A stretch of 64,000 nucleotides of DNA from Parapedobacter sp. SGR-10 (GTDB lineage Bacteria > Bacteroidota > Bacteroidia > Sphingobacteriales > Sphingobacteriaceae), in the NCBI RefSeq assembly GCF_011030405.1, contig NZ_JAAJTJ010000014.1, forward strand, positions 1-64,000, given 5' to 3'. Shown here piece by piece: positions 44,911 to 52,795 of the stretch. The notes below the pieces were generated by a model, which did no database searches, was not told where the DNA came from, and saw only the letters and a list, made by a program, of their open reading frames with translations. The position numbers and the translations under genes were made by a program. Position 1 is the stretch's first letter. Every line of letters starts with the position of its first letter.

Positions 44911-46536
44911 ATGCTTCACAAAGCAACTTTTAGCCTTATTATTACACTATCTGTGGGCATTCCCCTGTTTGGACAGATAAAGAATCAGACGTATTCTTAT
45001 CAGCATTACCAGAAATACAACGATCTGCTATATAGCCCGGATACCCGCTTTCATACTTCTTCAAAACCATTTTTATTCAAAGGAGAACTTTTGTCGCGCT
45101 TTGATTCCTTGCATACGACAAATGCGGTAGACTCCCGAAATTGGTTTATGCGCAAGATCTTCAATGAGCATTTGGTAGAGGTGGAAAAAGAGGATCATAC
45201 GTTTTATCTGGATTTTTTGCCCGACTTTGTTATTGGTGCTGATCTGATCGATTCGGAAAGAAAGAGTACATGGCTCAATACCAGAGGTGTACAGGCAGGT
45301 CTGACCATCAAGGATAAATTTACATTTTACACCAATTTTTTTGAAAATCAGGCTGTTTTTCCGCGTTATCTTGATGCATACATCACAGAGAATAAGGTCG
45401 TGCCGGGGCAAGGTACGGTAGAGAATCTGGCAGGAGGAAAAAAAGACTGGATGTATGCTACGGCAAGTCTAACGTATAGTTTTAGTGATTATTTTCAAGC
45501 CACCTTGGCCTATGACAAAAACCATATCGGGGATGGTTATCGCTCGGTTCTGTTGTCGGATCTATCATCCAATTATACGCATCTGAAAATCACGGGCAAT
45601 ATCGGTAATGTGCAGTACACTTCGATATGGGCATATATGCTGGATCAGAAGAATCCTAGGGTGGACGAGAATCTGGAGAGCGGGCGATACGGCGACGGGA
45701 TCAAATGGGGAGCTTTTCAATACCTGGACTACAATGCGACGAACAGATTGTCCATAGGCTTTTTTCAAGCCGTAATATGGGCAAATAAGAACCAAGCGGG
45801 CTACCGGAACTTTGATTTCAATTACAGTAATCCGGCTATATTTTTGCGTCCGGTGGAGTCTAACAATTCGTCTTCTCCCGACAAGATGTTTTTAGGTTTG
45901 AATGCAAAATATAAGGCCCTGCGCAATGTAACGGCTTATGGACAGTTTTTGCTGGGTGAATTTACAGCAAAGGAATTTTTTGCCAACAGAGGGTATGTGC
46001 ACAACAAATGGGGGGCACAGCTGGGGCTGAAAGGTTATGACGCCTTTGGGGTCAAGAACCTAAACTTCTTGGGCGAGTACAACTTGGTGCGGCCTTATAC
46101 CTACCAACATTTTACCTCTATTTCAAACTACAGCAACTATGGCGAACCATTGGCGCATCCCCTAGGAGCTAATTTCAGAGAAATGCTGGGTATCGCTAAC
46201 TACTCCTGGAATCGGTTCGACTTTTCTATACAAGGGACATTGAGCAGATTCGGAACTGATCCAGTAGGAGTGGATATGAATATGGGAGGAAATATTTTTA
46301 AGTCCTATCGCACAGCCCCCGAAACGTACGGTAACAAAATAGGGCAGGGCATCAGAAATACGATGTACTATGCGGATGCCCGGGCGGCTTATGTGCTTAA
46401 CCCCCAGTATAATCTGCGGCTTGAACTCGGCTATACCCAACGTTATCAGCGTATAGAGGAACAACCTGCCCAAAAATCAGGACTGATTACTTTCGGGTTG
46501 CGGTCTACTTTTAGAAATTTTTACGGGGATTTTTAA
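44911..46536 (+). CDS. Outer-membrane beta-barrel protein, RemB-like
   Basis: A 541-aa protein with an N-terminal signal (about 1-22, ending L-F-G-Q). The rest is aromatic-rich and alternates as beta strands throughout (Y-S-F-S-D-Y-F-Q-A-T-L-A-Y, I-K-W-G-A-F-Q-Y-L-D-Y, G-A-Q-L-G-L-K), ending in F (RNFYGDF), as outer-membrane barrels do. It resembles the Wzi-like barrel proteins annotated as gliding motility protein RemB in related bacteria. That name is from family similarity of pattern only; the sequence does not prove a motility role. No plug, STN or TonB box is present. It lies after the terminator of the M16 gene, so it is probably a separate transcript. Confidence 0.65.
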   Translation: MLHKATFSLIITLSVGIPLFGQIKNQTYSYQHYQKYNDLLYSPDTRFHTSSKPFLFKGELLSRFDSLHTTNAVDSRNWFMRKIFNEHLVEVEKEDHTFYLDFLPDFVIGADLIDSERKSTWLNTRGVQAGLTIKDKFTFYTNFFENQAVFPRYLDAYITENKVVPGQGTVENLAGGKKDWMYATASLTYSFSDYFQATLAYDKNHIGDGYRSVLLSDLSSNYTHLKITGNIGNVQYTSIWAYMLDQKNPRVDENLESGRYGDGIKWGAFQYLDYNATNRLSIGFFQAVIWANKNQAGYRNFDFNYSNPAIFLRPVESNNSSSPDKMFLGLNAKYKALRNVTAYGQFLLGEFTAKEFFANRGYVHNKWGAQLGLKGYDAFGVKNLNFLGEYNLVRPYTYQHFTSISNYSNYGEPLAHPLGANFREMLGIANYSWNRFDFSIQGTLSRFGTDPVGVDMNMGGNIFKSYRTAPETYGNKIGQGIRNTMYYADARAAYVLNPQYNLRLELGYTQRYQRIEEQPAQKSGLITFGLRSTFRNFYGDF

Positions 46537-46573
46537 GATTAGCGGAGAAAAGGTTATCTTGCGTTTTTTTAGG

Positions 46574-46993
46574 ATGAAAAAAATATTAATATTAAACGGG
46601 CCGAATCTCAATCTCTTGGGTGTGAGAGAGAAGAGTATCTACGGAGATCAATCTTTCGAACAATATTTTGAAGATCTCAAAGCGAGATATGCCATTGTAG
46701 AATTATACTATTTCCAAAGCAATAGTGAGGGAGCTATCATAGACAAGTTGCATGAAGTGGGCTTTGACTACGATGGGATCGTTTTGAATGCAGGTGCTTA
46801 CACACATACGTCTATCGCTATTGCAGATGCCATAGCCGCGATCAAAACACCTGTAGTGGAAGTGCATATTTCCAATGTACATCAGCGGGAGAATTTTAGG
46901 CATCATTCGTACCTGTCCAAAAACTGTAAGGGTGTGATCCTTGGGTTTGGTTTGGATGGTTATCGATTAGGGATAGAGGGTTTGTTGGCTTAG
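46574..46993 (+). CDS. aroQ: Type II 3-dehydroquinate dehydratase
   Basis: A 139-aa enzyme of the shikimate pathway that dehydrates 3-dehydroquinate. The opening I-L-N-G-P-N-L-N-L-L-G-V-R-E, the N-A-G-A-Y-T-H-T-S-I-A-I segment and E-V-H-I-S-N-V-H-Q-R-E-N-F-R-H-H-S are characteristic; the flexible-loop Tyr and the catalytic His are present. I use ATG 46574; the frame also opens at 46559, but the extra five residues are not conserved. It starts 37 nt after the barrel gene and may be co-transcribed with it. Confidence 0.95.
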   Translation: MKKILILNGPNLNLLGVREKSIYGDQSFEQYFEDLKARYAIVELYYFQSNSEGAIIDKLHEVGFDYDGIVLNAGAYTHTSIAIADAIAAIKTPVVEVHISNVHQRENFRHHSYLSKNCKGVILGFGLDGYRLGIEGLLA

Positions 46994-47006
46994 CAATAAA
47001 TAAAAG

Positions 47007-48197
47007 CTAGTTCGATACCTTCACTGTGAAAGCTACAAAGATGTGCAATACCAATGCGACCACAGCACAGCCTGCCATGACAGCAGCCATAGGCATGGCT
47101 GTATTGTTGTGCAGATAGCTGACCAATGCCGATGTCAAAGCTCCCATTCCCATCTGTATACAGCCTAGCAAGGCAGAGGCACTTCCGGCCAGAGCTTTAA
47201 ATGGTGATAAAGCTAAGGCTGATGTATTGGGAAAGATAAATCCATGCGCCATCAGATAAAAGAATATTAAAGTCAACAATACTGTAAAAGATAAGGTATT
47301 CGTGACCAGAGATACGATCATGAGGAGACCGATAAAAGATTGCCCTATATTAGCGATTCGGCTGATTTGTACACTGTTCCATCTTTTGAGCAGCCAACGG
47401 TTGATTTGGGTAGCGACAATCATGGCCGACGCGACAAAAGCAAATGCCAGACCATATTCACTTTGGCTCAATCCATAATACTGCTGCATGACGAAGGAAG
47501 AACCGGCCAGATAAGCATATAATCCTGCGGAAGCGATCGAACCAACCAGGCAGTAGGATATAAATATTTTGTTGGTCAATACTTCCCTGAACTTGTTTAC
47601 AACTTGTTTGGGAGCGAGGGATAAGGATCGGTCTCCGGCATAGGATTCAGGTAGAAAAAACTTGGTACACAGTAATATCACGACGGATATGGCAAATAAT
47701 ATGATAAAAATGTAGTGCCAATCGGCATGTCTTAATAGGAAAGCTCCCGCACTAGGGGCAAGAATAGGCGAAATGGCAATGACAAGCATCAGCAGACTGA
47801 ATACCCTGGCTGCTTCACGGCTCTCGTAATAATCCTGCACCATTGCCCGCGCCGCTACCATACCTGCGCAACTACCCAAGGCTTGCAGAAAGCGAAGGTA
47901 AATCAAGTGATCCACATGATGGGCAAATACGCATAGGATAGAGGCCAATGCATAAATGATCAGGCCGATCATCAAAGGCTTCTTGCGCCCGAATTTGTCC
48001 AATAGAGGCCCGTAGATCATCTGGCCAATAGCAATACCTACAAAATAACTCGTGAGCGACAATTGTACCTTGTCGACCGAAGTATTGAAATCTGTCGCGA
48101 TGGTATCGAATGCGGGGAGGTACATATCTATAGAAAAAGGTCCTATAGCGGAAAGTAACCCTAGAATCAGCAATGTAATGTTTTTGTTGGCTTTCAT
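47007..48197 (-). CDS. Bcr/CflA-family multidrug efflux transporter
   Basis: A 396-aa major-facilitator protein with about 12 membrane segments. The start of the Bcr/CflA group is clear: S-A-I-G-P-F-S-I-D-M-Y-L-P-A-F near residues 15-29, then G-Q-M-I-Y-G-P-L-L-D-K-F-G-R-K-K-P, the MFS loop 2-3 signature (G-P-x-x-D-x-x-G-R-x-x). It should export drugs in exchange for protons. I choose ATG 48197; the frame from 48233 begins inside the terminator hairpin. The lgt terminator lies only about 10 nt upstream of it, so expression must come from read-through or an unseen promoter. Confidence 0.9.
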   Translation of the reverse strand: MKANKNITLLILGLLSAIGPFSIDMYLPAFDTIATDFNTSVDKVQLSLTSYFVGIAIGQMIYGPLLDKFGRKKPLMIGLIIYALASILCVFAHHVDHLIYLRFLQALGSCAGMVAARAMVQDYYESREAARVFSLLMLVIAISPILAPSAGAFLLRHADWHYIFIILFAISVVILLCTKFFLPESYAGDRSLSLAPKQVVNKFREVLTNKIFISYCLVGSIASAGLYAYLAGSSFVMQQYYGLSQSEYGLAFAFVASAMIVATQINRWLLKRWNSVQISRIANIGQSFIGLLMIVSLVTNTLSFTVLLTLIFFYLMAHGFIFPNTSALALSPFKALAGSASALLGCIQMGMGALTSALVSYLHNNTAMPMAAVMAGCAVVALVLHIFVAFTVKVSN

Positions 48198-48208
48198 GGA
48201 AGATATAT

Positions 48209-48242
48209 AAAAAAGTAGAGACGTTGCATGCAACGTCTCTAC
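48209..48242 (-). terminator. Intrinsic terminator between lgt and the MFS gene
   Basis: A perfect 28-bp palindrome (48215-48242) is followed on the minus strand by six T residues. It lies 1 nt after the lgt stop codon and 12 nt before the MFS start codon. Confidence 0.85.
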
Positions 48243-48243
48243 C

Positions 48244-49089
48244 TTATTTTTTGACTGGAGCGGTTGCTGTATTTTTCGGTTTTCGAAACACCAAATAGAT
48301 ACCGGCTAAAATAAAGGGTACACTTAGCAGCTGCCCCATATTGATGAGCATGTTGTCTTCGAAAGCTTCTTGGTTTTCTTTGAAAAACTCAACGATAAAA
48401 CGGATACCGAACAAACCTATTAGGAAGATGCCGAACAACAGGCCCGGTTTTGGGTTTTGATTTTTGCGGTACAGTATCCACAGGATAACAAACAAGATCA
48501 CATATCCCACAGCTTCGTAAAGCTGGCCTGGGTGACGAGGAAGCTGATCTTCTTTTGTAAAGACGACTGCCCAAGGTAGATTGGGATCCGCTACTTTTCC
48601 GATAATTTCCGAATTGAAAAAGTTCCCTAGGCGCACAAAGGCTCCGGCAAGGGGAACGACCAGGATCAGCCTGTCCGTGATCCATAAAAAGTTTGTTTTC
48701 GTCTTTTTGGAATACAAATAGAGGCCGACTAGCAGACCTATTGCTGCGCCATGAGAGGCCAATCCCATAAATCCGGTTAATTTCCATTCACCGTTGACCT
48801 GTCGAAAAGGCAAGATCATTTCTAAGGGATGTTTGATGTAATAATCAAACTCATAAAAAAGACAATGTCCCAAACGTGCACCGATCAATGTCCCCAGAAA
48901 CATATAGATGCTGAATTTGTCAAGGTCTTCTTGTGTCTTGCCTTCCCGTATGAATACTTTCAGCATCAAATAATACGATACGGCAAAGGCGATGAGCCAA
49001 CAGAGTGAGTAATATCTTACAGCAAAGGAACCGATGGAAAAAAGCTCTTCCTTACCGTCCCAATGAATTGCTTGAAGTATAAAATCCAT
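48244..49089 (-). CDS. lgt: Prolipoprotein diacylglyceryl transferase
   Basis: A 281-aa integral inner-membrane enzyme that attaches diacylglycerol to the lipobox cysteine of prolipoproteins. About seven hydrophobic segments are present. The Lgt signature lies near R-L-G-N-F-F-N-S-E-I-I-G (compare R-L-G-N-F-I-N-G-E in other Lgt), with the H-G-A-A-I-G and R-L-G-H-C motifs upstream. Its promoter lies in a repeated element shared with a lipoprotein gene at 23.9 kb. A palindromic terminator follows directly. Confidence 0.95.
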   Translation of the reverse strand: MDFILQAIHWDGKEELFSIGSFAVRYYSLCWLIAFAVSYYLMLKVFIREGKTQEDLDKFSIYMFLGTLIGARLGHCLFYEFDYYIKHPLEMILPFRQVNGEWKLTGFMGLASHGAAIGLLVGLYLYSKKTKTNFLWITDRLILVVPLAGAFVRLGNFFNSEIIGKVADPNLPWAVVFTKEDQLPRHPGQLYEAVGYVILFVILWILYRKNQNPKPGLLFGIFLIGLFGIRFIVEFFKENQEAFEDNMLINMGQLLSVPFILAGIYLVFRKPKNTATAPVKK

Positions 49090-49100
49090 AGAATTTGTTT

Positions 49101-49218
49101 TGAGGTGTAAACTTAGATAAATTCCTTTTTATATGCAATATAATTACGTTGTATATAAAAAGAAGTTATCGATCTCTCCTCTGCCTTTGAAAGCTTGTTT
49201 TATAGAGGAAATATAAGG
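49101..49218 (-). repeat. Dispersed promoter-bearing element, copy B
   Basis: On the minus strand this matches copy A at 23742-23921 without its central 70 nt: CCTCTATAA, AAGCTTTCAAA, GCAGAGGAGAGATCGATAA, CTTTTTATATACAACGTAA, TTATATTGCA, ATTTATCTAAGTTT. The inner CTTTTTATAT...ATATAAAAAG section is an imperfect palindrome of about 38 bp. It lies directly upstream of lgt. Confidence 0.8.
49108..49138 (-). promoter_or_regulatory. lgt promoter
   Basis: On the minus strand TTG (49136-49138), a 20-nt spacer and TAAGTTTA (49108-49115, one mismatch to TAnnTTTG). The lgt start codon is 18 nt downstream. Confidence 0.6.
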
Positions 49219-49259
49219 TTATAATTAAAAAGTAAAAATTAAAAAATGTAAATCTTAGG

Positions 49260-49305
49260 CTGGCGCAAGCGTCCGCTTGTGACTTTTTGGGCACACGAAA
49301 GGATT
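49260..49305. repeat. Dispersed intergenic element, copy 2 (CTGGCGCAAG type)
   Basis: CTGGCGCAAG, GTCCGCTTGTG, ACTTTTTGGG, CACACGAAAGGAT relates to 6076-6145, which has an internal duplication. The rest of the 348-nt gap before 49438 contains a GAGC-rich patch (GAGCTCGCTCCGCTCGGCTCG, 49316 onward) and no gene that I can see. Confidence 0.55.
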
Positions 49306-49437
49306 ATCTATGATGAGCTCGCTCCGCTCGGCTCGTGCGCCATGCCATGTCCGCCTGTGGACCAAAAATCTCTCACGATAGCAGAATAATTTTTGGAATA
49401 GAACAATTATTTTTAATTTGTCAAAAAGTACAAGAAT

Positions 49438-50553
49438 ATGGCAAAAAAGAGCAGTAAGGAAAAAATAATTAAACCGGTAGTGACCGCAAAATCATTAACT
49501 TTTTTTGAAAAATATATCAACAATCCTTCACCTACAGGTTTTGAGTGGCAAGGGCAGCGTCTATGGCTGGACTATCTGCAACCTTATGTAGACGATACCT
49601 ACATCGATACGTATGGTACAGCTGTCGGAATCGTCAACCCCAAGGCAGCGTACAAGGTCGTGATCGAAGCACATGCAGACGAGATCTCTTGGTTTGTCAA
49701 TTACATTACCAAAGATGGCTTGATCTATGTCGTACGCAATGGAGGTTCGGATCATCAGATTGCACCTTCCAAGCGTGTGAATATCCATACGGACAAAGGA
49801 ATTGTCAAGGCTGTGTTCGGATGGCCTGCTATCCACACCCGATCGGGCGAAAAGGAAGAGGTTCCTACCTTAAAAAACATATTTCTGGATTGTGGTTGCA
49901 CTTCAAAGGAAGAAGTAGAGGAATTGGGTATACACGTCGGATCGGTGGTGACGTATGAGGACGAGTTTATGGTATTGAACGATCGTTATTATGTGGGTCG
50001 TGCATTGGACAACAGGGCAGGAGGGTTTATGATCGCTGAGGTGGCTCGACTGTTGAAGGAGAATAAGAAAAAAATACCTTTTGGGCTTTACATCGTCAAT
50101 TCGGTGCAGGAAGAGATCGGTCTGCGTGGTGCGGAAATGATTGCCAATCACATCAAACCTAATGTGGCTATTGTGACCGATGTAACGCACGATACGCAAA
50201 CTCCGATGATCAACAAAGTAACGCAAGGTGACCTAGCCTGTGGCAAAGGCCCGGTTGTCTCTTATGCACCTGCCGTACAGATTAACCTCAATAGACAACT
50301 GATAGCGGTTGCTGAGAAAAACAATATTCCGATACAACGGCAGGCCTGTTCGCGCTTTACGGGGACAGATACGGATGCTTTTGCGTATTCCAATGGAGGT
50401 GTACCATCGGCATTGATCTCTCTACCGTTACGCTATATGCATACCACTGTGGAGATGATCCACAAAGAGGATGTAGACAATGTCATCCGATTGATTTATG
50501 AGATGATATTATCTATACAGGATGGGCAGGACTTTAGGACGTTTAGTAAATAG
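49438..50553 (+). CDS. M42-family aminopeptidase
   Basis: A 371-aa cobalt- or zinc-dependent aminopeptidase of the M42 (glutamyl/tetrahedral TET) family. Metal ligands appear in order: I-E-A-H-A-D-E (His79, Asp81), A-L-D-N-R-A-G-G with its bridging Asp, V-Q-E-E-I-G-L-R-G-A with the catalytic and metal Glu pair, I-V-T-D-V-T-H-D, and a C-terminal M-H-T-T-V-E-M-I-H. The P-S-P-T-G-F-E opening near 30 is also typical. It trims peptides in the cytoplasm as a large oligomer. A DUF3467 gene follows 80 nt later. Confidence 0.93.
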   Translation: MAKKSSKEKIIKPVVTAKSLTFFEKYINNPSPTGFEWQGQRLWLDYLQPYVDDTYIDTYGTAVGIVNPKAAYKVVIEAHADEISWFVNYITKDGLIYVVRNGGSDHQIAPSKRVNIHTDKGIVKAVFGWPAIHTRSGEKEEVPTLKNIFLDCGCTSKEEVEELGIHVGSVVTYEDEFMVLNDRYYVGRALDNRAGGFMIAEVARLLKENKKKIPFGLYIVNSVQEEIGLRGAEMIANHIKPNVAIVTDVTHDTQTPMINKVTQGDLACGKGPVVSYAPAVQINLNRQLIAVAEKNNIPIQRQACSRFTGTDTDAFAYSNGGVPSALISLPLRYMHTTVEMIHKEDVDNVIRLIYEMILSIQDGQDFRTFSK

Positions 50554-50633
50554 GATAATTTGAAAATGTGAGGATGTAGGAATTTGAAGATGTTTAAAAT
50601 TTCTGACCACTTATCACTGATAACTAAAAAACA

Positions 50634-50954
50634 ATGAACAATAATCAAAATAACCCCGAAAATCAAGAATTGAGCATAGAGTTGAGTGAAGATATCGCCG
50701 AAGGTATTTATTCCAACTTGGCTATCATCACCCACTCCAATACGGAGTTTGTCCTGGATTTTATCCGTATTATGCCAGGCGTTCCAAAAGCAAAGGTTAA
50801 ATCTAGGATTGTCTTGACACCTGAACATGCCAAGCGCTTATTAGGTGCTTTGCAGGACAATATCAGCCGGTTTGAAAATCAGCACGGGTCTATCGTGACC
50901 TCCAAGGATATTCCCTTTCCATTGAATTTTGGTGGGCCAACAGGAGAAGCGTAG
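50634..50954 (+). CDS. DUF3467 protein
   Basis: A 106-aa acidic protein. The core S-I-E-L-S-E-D-I-A-E-G-I-Y-S-N-L-A-I-I-T-H-S-N-T-E-F-V-L-D-F-I-R-I-M-P-G and the later S-R-I-V-L-T-P-E-H-A-K-R-L-L matches DUF3467, a small cytoplasmic family of unknown role widespread in Bacteroidota. It lies 80 nt after the M42 gene and before a bidirectional terminator. The 80-nt spacer is low-complexity and repetitive (TTTGAAAATGTGAGGATGT...TTTGAAGATG). Confidence 0.88.
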   Translation: MNNNQNNPENQELSIELSEDIAEGIYSNLAIITHSNTEFVLDFIRIMPGVPKAKVKSRIVLTPEHAKRLLGALQDNISRFENQHGSIVTSKDIPFPLNFGGPTGEA

Positions 50955-50962
50955 GTTATCTA

Positions 50963-50994
50963 TTGTAAGGGCAAAAAATCTTTTGCCCTTACAA
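50963..50994. terminator. Bidirectional terminator between DUF3467 and asnA
   Basis: A perfect 14-bp stem (50963-50976 with 50981-50994) with a 4-nt loop separates two convergent genes. One arm contains the asnA stop codon (50989-50991). The internal A/T ends of the arms can provide only short U-runs. Confidence 0.75.
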
Positions 50995-51993
50995 CAAATA
51001 AATATTCTCTTTTTGTAGGTTGGTCTTTTTGCTTTCGTCCCAAATGCTGACCTGTACCTCACCTATATGGGCCAATTTCAACATAAACATACATACGCGG
51101 GATTGTCCGATGCCGCCCCCAATAGATTGTGGGAGTTCATTGCTTAGCAACATCTGATGAAAAGCCAACTGAGTGCGTTCAGGGCAATGGCGGATGTCCA
51201 ATTGTCTTAGGAGAGCTTCCTTGTCGACGCGTATCCCCATAGAGGACAGTTCAAAGGCAGCATTCAATACCGGATTCCAGACCAATATATCTCCATTAAG
51301 CCCCTTGTATCCAGCTTCGTTTTCTGTGCTCCAATCGTCGTAGTCTGCTGCACGACCATCATGGATAAAACCATTGGAAAGCTCACCTCCAATGCCGTAC
51401 AGGAATACAGCACCATACGCTTTGGCTATGGCATTTTCACGTTCCTTGGGTGTGCTGTTAGGGTATCTCTGCAACAATTCTTCCGAAGAAATAAAAGTAA
51501 TCTGAGATGGCAATACGGCTTTTCTATCCGGATACTGCTGTTCTACTTCTTTCTCAGTTTCGACCAATACATTATATATATGGTTTACTGTTTCTTTCAG
51601 ATAGCTTAATGATCTTTGTGCAGGGGCGATGACTTTTTCCCAATCCCACTGATCAACGTAGATGGAGTGAATGGGAGAGTAATCTTCATCAGGTCTCAAT
51701 GCCCTCATATCGGTCACGATACCTTCTCCTTCTTCGAGTTCCAATTCTTTGAGCCGTACACGTTTCCATTTAGCCAATGAATGTACGACCACGGCTCGCT
51801 GTTCGTCCAATGACTTGATAGGGAAAGCTACAGGACGTTCTATTCCGTTTAGATCATCGTTTATTCCCGTTCCGTCCAATACGACGAGTGGAGAGGATAC
51901 AGGTATCAGGTTGAGGGCTTGTTTCAGTTTAGTCGAAAAAGTGTCCTTAACAAACGTAATGGCTTGTTCTCGTTTCAATAAGTTGCGTCCCAT
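50989..51993 (-). CDS. asnA: Aspartate--ammonia ligase
   Basis: A 334-aa enzyme that makes asparagine from aspartate, ammonia and ATP, related to class II tRNA synthetases. The N-terminal T-F-S-T-K-L-K-Q-A-L-N-L, I-P-V-S-S-P-L-V-V, G-E-G-I-V-T-D-M-R-A-L-R-P-D-E and Y-V-D-Q-W-D-W-E-K-V segments, and the closing G-G-G-I-G-Q-S-R-V-C-M-F, are typical of AsnA, with the length of about 330 aa as expected. A near-consensus promoter lies at 52064-52094. Confidence 0.96.
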   Translation of the reverse strand: MGRNLLKREQAITFVKDTFSTKLKQALNLIPVSSPLVVLDGTGINDDLNGIERPVAFPIKSLDEQRAVVVHSLAKWKRVRLKELELEEGEGIVTDMRALRPDEDYSPIHSIYVDQWDWEKVIAPAQRSLSYLKETVNHIYNVLVETEKEVEQQYPDRKAVLPSQITFISSEELLQRYPNSTPKERENAIAKAYGAVFLYGIGGELSNGFIHDGRAADYDDWSTENEAGYKGLNGDILVWNPVLNAAFELSSMGIRVDKEALLRQLDIRHCPERTQLAFHQMLLSNELPQSIGGGIGQSRVCMFMLKLAHIGEVQVSIWDESKKTNLQKENIYLL

Positions 51994-52063
51994 GTAATTT
52001 CCTCAAATTAAGCTTATATACTTTATTGATTGGCGCTGCTGTAAAATTTGTAAAATATTTCTG

Positions 52064-52094
52064 CAAATGTAGTCAAAATGACAATGAAAACGAA
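52064..52094 (-). promoter_or_regulatory. asnA promoter
   Basis: On the minus strand TTCG (52091-52094, one mismatch), a 19-nt spacer and TACATTTG (52064-52071). The leader is about 65 nt. Confidence 0.6.
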
Positions 52095-52130
52095 TTATTG
52101 ACGGGATATTTGAAAAATAAAATGGAATGG

Positions 52131-52171
52131 CCTGATAGCATGCAGATTTCATAAATCTACCCGCTATCAGG
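52131..52171 (-). terminator. Probable terminator after the IscA-type gene
   Basis: A 9-bp stem CCTGATAGC/GCTATCAGG (52131-52139, 52163-52171) encloses a second 6-bp hairpin AGATTT/AAATCT. The minus-strand T-run beyond it is interrupted, so termination may be partial. Confidence 0.55.
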
Positions 52172-52181
52172 CGAGGTATTT

Positions 52182-52508
52182 TTATACCGAAAAACTCTCC
52201 CCACAGGCACAGGTACGGGAGGCATTGGGATTGTGGAATTCAAAACCTTTACCGTTCAGTCCGTCCGAATAGTCCAGCTCTGTACCGGCCAGATACAAGT
52301 ATGATTTGATGTCAAGACATATCTTGATACCCTTGTCCTCAGAGAACTGATCTCCTTTCTTTTCTTCGTTGTCGAACTGCAACCTATAGGACAGACCGGA
52401 GCAACCACCGCTTTCTACGGCAACCCTTACGAAGTAAGTATTGTCATATTGCTCATTTTGCATGATCTGTAGGATACGTTCCTTTGCTTTATCTGTGATG
52501 GTTACCAT
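52182..52508 (-). CDS. IscA/ErpA-type iron-sulfur cluster carrier
   Basis: A 108-aa A-type carrier with the three conserved cysteines: Cys36 in S-G-G-C-S-G-L-S-Y and Cys100/Cys102 in the terminal C-A-C-G-E-S-F. It should hold and pass iron-sulfur clusters to target proteins. A cysteine desulfurase gene is 287 nt upstream on the same strand; the gap contains no obvious gene, so the two may be separate transcripts of one pathway. Confidence 0.93.
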   Translation of the reverse strand: MVTITDKAKERILQIMQNEQYDNTYFVRVAVESGGCSGLSYRLQFDNEEKKGDQFSEDKGIKICLDIKSYLYLAGTELDYSDGLNGKGFEFHNPNASRTCACGESFSV

Positions 52509-52795
52509 ACTTTATACCTTAACAATTATTATACAAATTTCGGAATAATACTTTGAAAGTAGTGTAAGCCGTATGTAATAAATCTTTTGACTTTGTACGA
52601 GATGAGAAACATGATCTGTACTAAATTTTGTTTTCGCATAACCTTTGGTACCGAATACTTGTTATGAAATGTCCATGATTGCAAAACACAAACACGAATG
52701 AAAATAATCTGGACATTCCATATGGCCTTTAAAGAACAAATTATTTACATATGAAAAACATATGACATCCCGATTCTGCAATACCTAAAAAGGCT

